Source: DATDRS01 sp035291605
GTDB lineage: Bacteria; Chloroflexota; Anaerolineae; Anaerolineales; UBA6663
Assembly: GCA_035291605.1 (NCBI GenBank)
Contig: DATDRS010000340.1
Span: 1-8,605, forward strand
Direction: 5' to 3'
Length of the DNA stretch: 8,605 nt
Made by a program: the position numbers and the translations under genes. Below the pieces are notes generated by a model, which saw only the letters and a program-made list of their open reading frames with translations, was not told the origin of the DNA and searched no databases. The first letter of the stretch is position 1. Each line of letters starts with the position of its first letter. Below are positions 1 to 4,558 of the stretch, piece after piece.

Positions 1-372
1 AAACTGGAGGCCGAGGGGCGATTAAACACGGTTTTTCGCCCGGTGCGTGAGCGGATCGTGTATCACGCGCCGTGCCAGTTCCGCACGCATGCCGTGGGCC
101 GTCCCGCCGCCGACCTCCTGCGCCGCATTCCGGGCGTGACGCTGATCGAGACCCAGGCCGACTGCTGTGGGGTGGCTGGGACATATGGCCTGAAGGTCGA
201 GAAGTATCAGATCGCCACGGATGTGGGCCAAAAGGCGTTCGAGGACATCCGGGCCGCGCAGGCCGCGCGGATCGCGTGCGACTCGGAGACCTGCCGCTGG
301 TGGCTGGCAGGGCGCACAGGCGTCCCAGCGGCGCATCCAGTAGAGATCCTGGCGGAGGCGTATGGGATTTGA
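1..372 (+). CDS. GlpC-like (Fe-S)-binding protein, cysteine-rich CCG domain, 5'-truncated
   Basis: The frame is open from base 1 to the TGA at 370-372, giving 123 residues of a C-terminus whose start lies outside the window. A GTG at 43 is in frame, but the reading frame continues upstream of it, so it is unlikely to be the true start. Visible signatures are HAPC (Cys25 of the visible peptide), DCCGVAGTYG (Cys55-Cys56) and CDSETCRW (Cys93, Cys98), followed by HPVEILAEAY. This is the second cysteine-rich CCG domain of heterodisulfide-reductase-like electron carriers. The CCG-x-AGTYG, C-x4-CRW and HPVE combination most resembles subunit C of anaerobic glycerol-3-phosphate dehydrogenase (GlpC), which passes electrons from the flavin subunits to menaquinone at the membrane. 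A glycolate-oxidase GlcF-type or other CCG protein cannot be excluded without the N-terminal ferredoxin part. The next gene starts 31 bases downstream on the same strand. Confidence 0.75.
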   Translation, partial: KLEAEGRLNTVFRPVRERIVYHAPCQFRTHAVGRPAADLLRRIPGVTLIETQADCCGVAGTYGLKVEKYQIATDVGQKAFEDIRAAQAARIACDSETCRWWLAGRTGVPAAHPVEILAEAYGI

Positions 373-403
373 GATGATTCCCTGCCTGTTCAGGTGAAAC
401 ATA

Positions 404-1432
404 GTGAAGCTCTTGGTCTATGGCGCAGGCGCCATTGGCGCGTATGTGGGCGGAAGCCTGGCGAGCGCCGGACATACGGTGACGTTCATCGCCCGACCTG
501 CGGCGGCGGAGGTCATCCGAATGCAGGGTTTGCGCCTGAAGTCAAAAGAGGGGGGAAAGATCATCCGCGCGGCGTCAGCCGTCACTTCGCCCGCCGAGGC
601 TTTCGCCGCCGGGTCGCACGATGTCATCCTCTTTGCGCTCAAATCATACAGCACTGCCACCGCAATTGAAGAACTGCGCGCTGTGACTGCGACTCCGCCG
701 CCTATCTTGTGTGTGCAAAACGGCGTAGACAACGAAACAGAACTCGCCGAAGCGTTTGGGCCAGAGCGTGTGATCGCCGGGACGGTGACGACGGCGGTGA
801 GCAGGCCCTCAGAGGGGGAAATCGTGGTTGAGCGCAAGCGCGGTGTTGGGGTAGCACAGGGGCATCCGCTCAGCGCCCAGATTGTGATCCTCTTCAAGGA
901 AGCAGGCCTCAACGCCCGCCTCTACTCGGCCGCCGGGCCGATGAAATGGTCAAAACTGTTGACCAATCTCATCGGCAACGCGACCTCGGCCATCCTGGAT
1001 ATGACCGTGGCTGAACTGTTCGCCGATCAGCGCACGTCTGCCGTCGAACTGGCTATGCTACGCGAGTGCCTGGCGGTGATGCGCGTCCTAAAGTATGGCG
1101 TCGTGGATTTGCCCAGCGTGCCTGTGCGTGCGCTTGCCTTCGCGGCCGGGCGGCTGCCGAATTTCCTGGCTCAGCCGGCGCTGAGGCGCGGCGTGGCGGC
1201 AGGCCGGGGCAACAAGATGCCCTCGTTTCACATTGATCTGCATTCCGGACGGGGCCGGACCGAAGTGCGCTGGCTGAACGGCGCGGTGGCGCGGCGCGGC
1301 GCCGAGCGCGGCGTTCCGACGCCGGTCAATCAGGCGCTGACCAACACGCTTGAAGCCTTGAGCGAAGACAAATTGAACAAAGAGGCCTTCCGGCGCAGGC
1401 CCGAGGCGCTGTTGCGGTTGATAAATGTGTGA
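404..1432 (+). CDS. panE: 2-dehydropantoate 2-reductase (ketopantoate reductase) family protein
   Basis: The 342-residue product matches the PanE/ApbA family. These enzymes reduce 2-dehydropantoate to pantoate with NADPH in cytoplasmic pantothenate/CoA synthesis. The N-terminus shows the Rossmann motif GAGAIG (residues 7-12). CVQNGV (103-108) carries the conserved Asn106. W182-x-K184 with Asn188 matches the catalytic Lys/Asn segment. GRGRTEVRWLNGAV (282-295) with Glu287 and RRGAERGVPTPVN (297-309) match the C-terminal substrate-binding helix. It is about 40 residues longer than E. coli PanE, with the extra length around residues 236-275; I recall a longer subfamily like this in Chloroflexi and Actinobacteria. 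The start is GTG at 404, preceded by an AGGTGA ribosome-binding site near 392-397. It lies 31 bases after the GlpC-like gene and may be co-transcribed with it. Paralogues of this family can reduce other 2-keto acids, so substrate identity is inferred. Confidence 0.88.
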   Translation: MKLLVYGAGAIGAYVGGSLASAGHTVTFIARPAAAEVIRMQGLRLKSKEGGKIIRAASAVTSPAEAFAAGSHDVILFALKSYSTATAIEELRAVTATPPPILCVQNGVDNETELAEAFGPERVIAGTVTTAVSRPSEGEIVVERKRGVGVAQGHPLSAQIVILFKEAGLNARLYSAAGPMKWSKLLTNLIGNATSAILDMTVAELFADQRTSAVELAMLRECLAVMRVLKYGVVDLPSVPVRALAFAAGRLPNFLAQPALRRGVAAGRGNKMPSFHIDLHSGRGRTEVRWLNGAVARRGAERGVPTPVNQALTNTLEALSEDKLNKEAFRRRPEALLRLINV

Positions 1433-1446
1433 GGGACTGTTATAAT
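1418..1446 (+). promoter_or_regulatory. Near-consensus sigma-70-type promoter for tRNA-Pro
   Basis: TTGATA (1418-1423) and TATAAT (1441-1446) are separated by exactly 17 bases, and TGT before the -10 (1438-1440) makes it an extended -10 as well. This is the best promoter in the window. It overlaps the last codons and stop of the panE-like gene. Transcription would start near 1453, about 100 bases before the tRNA. Confidence 0.8.
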
Positions 1447-1482
1447 GCCAGCGTTCTATACGAGCGGCTGCCTTCAACCTCG

Positions 1483-1543
1483 TTCGGCCAAATCGACCGG
1501 AGTTTCGTGGGCCGAAGATTTCACGGAGTTTGAGCCGTGAAAT
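1483..1543 (+). other. Two adjacent hairpins in the tRNA-Pro leader
   Basis: TTCGGCC (1483-1489) pairs with GGCCGAA (1510-1516), a 7-bp stem with a 20-base loop. Directly after it, ATTTCACGG (1518-1526) pairs perfectly with CCGTGAAAT (1535-1543), a 9-bp stem with an 8-base loop. No T-run follows the second hairpin, so it is not a usual terminator. They may protect or guide processing of the tRNA precursor. Function is unknown; the pairing is read directly from the sequence. Confidence 0.5.
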
Positions 1544-1556
1544 AGGCATGGATCAT

Positions 1557-1631
1557 CGGGGCGTAGCGTAGCCCGGTTAACGCACTTGCATGGGGTGCAA
1601 GGGATCGGCAGTTCAAATCTGCCCGCCCCGA
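1557..1631 (+). tRNA. tRNA-Pro, anticodon GGG
   Basis: A complete cloverleaf can be folded. The 7-bp acceptor stem is 1557-1563 with 1624-1630, with discriminator A at 1631. The D stem GCGT/ACGC is 1566-1569 with 1580-1583. The anticodon stem CTTGC/GCAAG is 1585-1589 with 1597-1601, around the loop ATGGGGT with anticodon GGG at 1592-1594. The T stem GGCAG/CTGCC is 1607-1611 with 1619-1623, with loop TTCAAAT. It reads proline codons CCC and CCU. The first base pair C1557-G1630 is typical of bacterial tRNA-Pro. The 3' CCA is not encoded (CTT follows), so it must be added by a nucleotidyltransferase. Confidence 0.97.
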
Positions 1632-1634
1632 CTT

Positions 1635-1675
1635 AACAGGCAACGTCTGTCACTTCAGGCGCTGCCTGTTTGTTT
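1635..1675 (+). terminator. Rho-independent terminator after tRNA-Pro
   Basis: AACAGGCA (1635-1642) pairs with TGCCTGTT (1663-1670). After one mismatch the helix continues for six more pairs (1644-1649 with 1656-1661), leaving the loop TCACTT (1650-1655). The tail TGTTT (1671-1675) follows. The long stem four bases after the tRNA end makes this a convincing terminator. Because the next gene starts at 1706, it could also limit read-through into that gene. Confidence 0.85.
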
Positions 1676-1688
1676 ATCTACCCTGGCT

Positions 1689-1695
1689 GGAGGAG
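1689..1695 (+). promoter_or_regulatory. Ribosome-binding site fixing the V4R start
   Basis: GGAGGAG lies 10 bases before the ATG at 1706. It supports that start over an in-frame TTG at 1670 that sits inside the terminator hairpin. Confidence 0.8.
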
Positions 1696-1705
1696 CCAAA
1701 GCCAT

Positions 1706-2383
1706 ATGGAGATCAAGAACAAGGCCGAGCACGACCCCGTCGCCGATCTATTGTTGGTAGATGCCTATATGCTCTGGGCCTTGCAGGCGGCTGAGGAGGT
1801 CGCCGGCAAGTCTGGCCTGGCCGTCGTTCTGCGACAATCGGGGCTGGAGCGGCTGATTGACCACTACCCGCCCAACGACCTTAAAATCAGCGGTCACCTG
1901 AAATATAGCGATTACGCCAATCTGAGCGCGGGGCTGCTCAACTTCTTCGGGCGCGCAGGCAAGAGCATGACGCTGCGCATCGGGCGCATCTCGGCCAAGC
2001 ATGCGGTCGAGCAGCAGGCCGCGCAATTTGGCTTAAGCACGCTGGTCGCCGCAGCGCGCGTCCTGCCGCTGGCGCTGCAAATCAAGGCCGGACTGGAAGT
2101 CCAGCAAAATGGCCTGAAAAAGATCGCCAAGTCGGTCGGGCAGGAACTGCATATGCACGTCGAAGACCGGGGAGACAAATTCGCGTTCGTCAACGAAGAC
2201 TGCGCCTTGTGCGCCGGGAAACAGGCCTCCGACCACATTTGCTGGATCTGGAACGGCGTGCTGCAAGAAAGCATGCACTGGTTGACCGGCAAAGTTTTCG
2301 AGATCGGGGAAGTGGGGTGCCGCGCCCAGGGCGCAAAGGCGTGCGTGTGGGAGATCAGCAAAACGCCCAAGGAGGCGGCATAA
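1706..2383 (+). CDS. V4R (4-vinyl reductase) domain protein
   Basis: The product is 225 residues from the ATG at 1706. The C-terminal part (about residues 155-217) shows the V4R small-molecule-binding pattern: DCALC (Cys166, Cys169), Cys179, then G-x-V-F-E-I-G-E-V-G-C (Cys205) and C-V-W-E-I (Cys213). V4R domains occur in bacteriochlorophyll 8-vinyl-reductase accessory proteins, in sensor regions of XylR/DmpR-type activators and in archaeal proteins. They bind small hydrophobic ligands or metal through the conserved cysteines. The N-terminal 150 residues are mostly helical and I do not recognise a catalytic domain. No DNA-binding or AAA domain is attached, so the protein is a stand-alone V4R with unknown ligand. 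It sits alone between two terminators and I see no clear promoter in the 30 bases left after the tRNA terminator. A lipid- or aromatic-binding role is only a guess. Confidence 0.75.
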   Translation: MEIKNKAEHDPVADLLLVDAYMLWALQAAEEVAGKSGLAVVLRQSGLERLIDHYPPNDLKISGHLKYSDYANLSAGLLNFFGRAGKSMTLRIGRISAKHAVEQQAAQFGLSTLVAAARVLPLALQIKAGLEVQQNGLKKIAKSVGQELHMHVEDRGDKFAFVNEDCALCAGKQASDHICWIWNGVLQESMHWLTGKVFEIGEVGCRAQGAKACVWEISKTPKEAA

Positions 2384-2401
2384 AGTTGCGGCTCCTGTAT
2401 G

Positions 2402-2460
2402 GGAAGAGTCAATGCTCTTCCACCGCGTCCTCGCCGTGGGAAACGCCCGCGAGGACGCGG
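2402..2460 (+). other. Two consecutive hairpins 3' of the V4R gene
   Basis: GGAAGAG (2402-2408) pairs with CTCTTCC (2415-2421) around the loop TCAATG. Next, CCGCGTCCTCGC (2423-2434) pairs perfectly with GCGAGGACGCGG (2449-2460), 12 bp with a 14-base loop. The rest of the 2384-2547 gap holds the terminator at 2482-2513 and a weak -10 at 2515-2523. I see no ORF in the gap with a ribosome-binding site. This is probably 3' UTR structure that stabilises the V4R mRNA, or a small structured RNA. Confidence 0.5.
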
Positions 2461-2481
2461 GCTACGAGCGGGAGAAAAATA

Positions 2482-2513
2482 AAACAGGCCGCCTGACCCG
2501 AGGCGGCCTGTTT
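2482..2513. terminator. Bidirectional intrinsic terminator after the V4R gene
   Basis: AAACAGGCCGCC (2482-2493) pairs perfectly with GGCGGCCTGTTT (2502-2513), 12 bp with the loop TGACCCGA. On the + strand the tail is only TTTGTG. On the - strand the tail is TTTTATTTTT (complement of 2475-2484), so the hairpin would work better against leftward transcription. The stem base AACAGGC/GCCTGTT is shared with the tRNA terminator at 1635-1670. Confidence 0.75.
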
Positions 2514-2514
2514 G

Positions 2515-2523
2515 TGCTAAACT
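2515..2523 (+). promoter_or_regulatory. Possible extended -10 for the molybdoenzyme gene
   Basis: TGC followed by TAAACT (2518-2523) resembles a TGn extended -10. No -35 is visible because the preceding bases belong to the terminator stem. Transcription would start near 2530, leaving an 18-base leader before the ATG at 2548. The call is weak. Confidence 0.25.
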
Positions 2524-2547
2524 GATGCGGAGCGCGAGACTGTCGGC

Positions 2548-3579
2548 ATGTCCGTCCGCTTCACCAACACCCTCCTCCTGGCCCTCGTGGCCCTGCTCAC
2601 CCTCACCGGCCTCTACGGCCTCGTGTGGCCGTTCCCCGGCTGGATGTTCGAGGTCCACCGCGCCGCCGGATGGGCGCTGATCGCGCTCATCCCGTGGAAG
2701 ATGGTCATCTCCCTGCGCTCACTCGGGCGCGGTTTGCAGCCCCGCTTCGATCGGAGTGTGGTTGTGGCCGTGTCCATTTTGCTGGCGGCGGCCACGCTGT
2801 TCGTCCTCGCGCTGGGCGTGATGTGGGCCTGGCGCATCGGCCCGAGCTTGTTCTGGCTCGGCGGCTATGCGGACACGGCCATTTCCTGGCACTGGATGAT
2901 CGCGCTCGGCCTCCTGCCGGCCTTTGCCCTGCACGCCTGGCGGCGCTGGCCGCGCCCAAAGCGATCCGACTTTCTTTCGCGGCGCAGTGCGATCAAACTG
3001 TTCGCGCTCGGAGCGGCCGGCGTGGCCGGCTGGGGAATGGCCGAGCGCTTTGCCCGCGCTCGCGCCGACGCCGAAGCGCCGCGCCGCTTCACCGGCTCGC
3101 GCGAGCAAGGCTCGTTCGCCGGCAACAGCTTCCCGGTGACGAACGGCGCCGGCGAAGGGAAGACGAGGCTAGAGAGCAGAGATTGGAGGTTGAAAGTCAG
3201 CGGCGGGGTAGAAACCCCGCTGGCGTTGACCTATGCCGACATCCTTGCACTCCCGACCGTAGAGAAAACGGCGACGATTGATTGCACCACCGGCTGGTAC
3301 AGCACGCAGGCTTGGCGCGGCGCGCCGCTGACGGAGGTATTGGCCCGCGCCCGGCTACATCCCTCGGCGGGCGCGGTGCGCCTGCGCGCAGCCTCGGGTT
3401 ACGCGATGGACTTCACCCTGGCCGAAGCGGGGGAGATCTTACTTGCGACGCACGTCGGCGGCGAAGTGCTCGACCACTGGCACGGTTTTCCCCTGCGCGC
3501 GGTCGTCCCCTCCCGGCGCGGGTGGTTCTGGGTCAAGTGGCTGACGGAGATTGAAGCGCTGACCCGGCCTCACGCCTGA
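2548..3579 (+). CDS. Membrane-anchored molybdopterin (sulfite-oxidase-type) oxidoreductase with internal Tat signal
   Basis: The 343-residue product is a fusion. Residues 7-26, 38-56, 70-92 and 111-130 are four hydrophobic segments resembling a b-type cytochrome membrane domain, with candidate haem ligands His37, His115 and His129. A basic cytoplasmic stretch (131-143) leads to SRRSAIK (144-150), a twin-arginine motif, and a fifth hydrophobic segment (about 151-164). After a linker, residues 210-343 form an oxidoreductase molybdopterin-binding domain: TIDCTTGWYSTQAWRGAPLTEVL carries Cys246, the expected molybdenum ligand, then GYAMDF (284-289) and HWHGFPLRAVVPSRRGWFWVKW (310-331). The domain would face the outside of the membrane and exchange electrons with the quinone pool or a haem. 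The substrate is unknown; sulfite-oxidase and YedY/MsrP-like relatives reduce or oxidise sulfur compounds. The ribosome-binding site is weak. The ATG at 2548 is the first in-frame start. Confidence 0.85.
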   Translation: MSVRFTNTLLLALVALLTLTGLYGLVWPFPGWMFEVHRAAGWALIALIPWKMVISLRSLGRGLQPRFDRSVVVAVSILLAAATLFVLALGVMWAWRIGPSLFWLGGYADTAISWHWMIALGLLPAFALHAWRRWPRPKRSDFLSRRSAIKLFALGAAGVAGWGMAERFARARADAEAPRRFTGSREQGSFAGNSFPVTNGAGEGKTRLESRDWRLKVSGGVETPLALTYADILALPTVEKTATIDCTTGWYSTQAWRGAPLTEVLARARLHPSAGAVRLRAASGYAMDFTLAEAGEILLATHVGGEVLDHWHGFPLRAVVPSRRGWFWVKWLTEIEALTRPHA

Positions 3580-3588
3580 GCCGTATCA

Positions 3589-3628
3589 CGTATTCCGCAT
3601 TGCGTATTCCGTCTACGCACTACGCAAT
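3589..3628. repeat. Short direct and inverted repeat in a convergent gene gap
   Basis: CGTATTCCG occurs at 3589-3597 and again at 3603-3611, with a 14-base period. ATTGCGTA (3599-3606) is inverted as TACGCAAT (3621-3628), giving an 8-bp stem. The segment fills most of the 61-base gap between two convergent genes. It is AT-richer than its surroundings and resembles TACGCAATACG-type dispersed repeats I recall from Chloroflexi. It could serve as a weak bidirectional terminator, but no clear T-run is present. Confidence 0.5.
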
Positions 3629-3640
3629 AAGCACCACGCC

Positions 3641-4495
3641 TTATACCGCCACAACCTTATTCCGTATCATCCCAATCCCCTCCACTTCGCACTCCACCAC
3701 GTCGCCCGGCCTCAGGAATTCCGGCGGGGTGCGTGCAAAGCCCACGCCGCTCGGCGTGCCGGTAGACAGGATATCGCCGGGGAGGAGCGTCATGCCGCGC
3801 GAGAGCCATTCCAGCAGAGCGGGGATGTCGAAGATGAAATCGGACGTGCTCGCCTCCTGCTTGAGCACGCCGTTGACCCGGCTGCGGACGGTGAGGGCGT
3901 GCGGGTCGGGGATTTCGTCGCGCGTGACGATCCACGGCCCCAGCGGGCACGCGCCGTCGAGGCTCTTGCCCTTGAAGAATTGCCCGCCGTAGGCGTTCTG
4001 CATATCGCGCGCCGTGACATCATTGAGGACGGTATAGCCAAAGACGTAATCCATCGCGTCCTGCCGGGAGATGTTCTTCCCGGCTTTGCCGATCACCACG
4101 GCCAGCTCGGCTTCCCAGTCTATTTTGACCGACACGTTCGCGTCAAAGGGAATATCGCCGTAGGGACGGTTGATGGCCGTCGTGGCTTTGGTGAAGAACA
4201 AGGGAATGTCGGGCATCTTCACCGGCAGGCCCCTCGCCGTCAGGCTTTCGGCGACGTGCGCCGCGTAGTTGTGGCCAATACAAAAGATATTCCGGCGCGG
4301 ATTGGGGATCGGGGCGAGCAGTGTGAGGGAGGCGAGCGGCAGCCGGGGCCCTGAGGCGGCGCGCGCGCGATCCAACCCGACCGGGCCAAGCTCGATGAGC
4401 GTCAGCATATCTATCTCCGGCACGAGGATCACGCTCTCTCCATCCAGGACACCCAGTCGCGGGCCGCTATCGGATTGATCAGTGATGAGGCGCAT
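3641..4495 (-). CDS. Fumarylacetoacetate hydrolase (FAH) family protein
   Basis: The 284-residue product has a short N-terminal region (about 1-65) followed by the FAH fold. Seen in order: NIFCIGHNYAAH (69-80), PLFFTKATTAINRP (98-111), DWEAELAVVIG (126-136) with metal ligands Glu128 and Glu130, GYTVLNDVTARDMQ (153-166) with the third ligand Asp159, FKGKSLDGACPLGPW (174-188), and LLPGDILSTGTPSGVGFAR (237-255). The divalent-metal site is therefore intact. The family cleaves C-C bonds or decarboxylates/isomerises beta-diketo acids such as acylpyruvates and oxaloacetate in aromatic or central catabolism, in the cytoplasm. The exact substrate cannot be read from the sequence. The length fits the 2-hydroxyhepta-2,4-diene-1,7-dioate isomerase/acylpyruvase group. 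The start is fixed by AGGAGA six bases upstream (4501-4506). It is convergent with the molybdoenzyme and divergent from the phospholipase. Confidence 0.92.
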   Translation of the reverse strand: MRLITDQSDSGPRLGVLDGESVILVPEIDMLTLIELGPVGLDRARAASGPRLPLASLTLLAPIPNPRRNIFCIGHNYAAHVAESLTARGLPVKMPDIPLFFTKATTAINRPYGDIPFDANVSVKIDWEAELAVVIGKAGKNISRQDAMDYVFGYTVLNDVTARDMQNAYGGQFFKGKSLDGACPLGPWIVTRDEIPDPHALTVRSRVNGVLKQEASTSDFIFDIPALLEWLSRGMTLLPGDILSTGTPSGVGFARTPPEFLRPGDVVECEVEGIGMIRNKVVAV

Positions 4496-4522
4496 ATCTG
4501 TCTCCTATCTTTGAGATGCCGA

Positions 4523-4551
4523 ATTGTGGCCGCGAGTTAACCAATCGTCAA
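4523..4551 (-). promoter_or_regulatory. Promoter of the FAH family gene
   Basis: Reading the - strand, TTGACG (complement of 4546-4551) and CACAAT (complement of 4523-4528) are separated by 17 bases. Transcription would start near 4516, about 20 bases before the ATG, leaving room for the AGGAGA ribosome-binding site. Its -35 box sits within 10 bases of the opposing -10 at 4563-4568, so the two divergent promoters are packed together and could interfere. Confidence 0.65.
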
Positions 4552-4558
4552 GGGCGTA

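Noticed and set aside
1670..1705. Upstream TTG start for the V4R protein
   Set aside because: It falls inside the terminator hairpin and lacks a ribosome-binding site, whereas ATG 1706 has GGAGGAG ten bases upstream.
2402..2513. CRISPR-like repeat array
   Set aside because: The three hairpins differ in sequence and there are no equal-length repeats with unique spacers.
1912..2658. A 248-codon open frame on the - strand
   Set aside because: It runs antisense across the V4R gene, the terminator hairpins and the start of the molybdoenzyme gene, with no homologous motif and no ribosome-binding site.
3282..3554. Separate small + strand gene inside the molybdoenzyme
   Set aside because: It is another frame of the Mo-binding domain; the main frame holds the conserved Cys246 region and no frameshift is needed.
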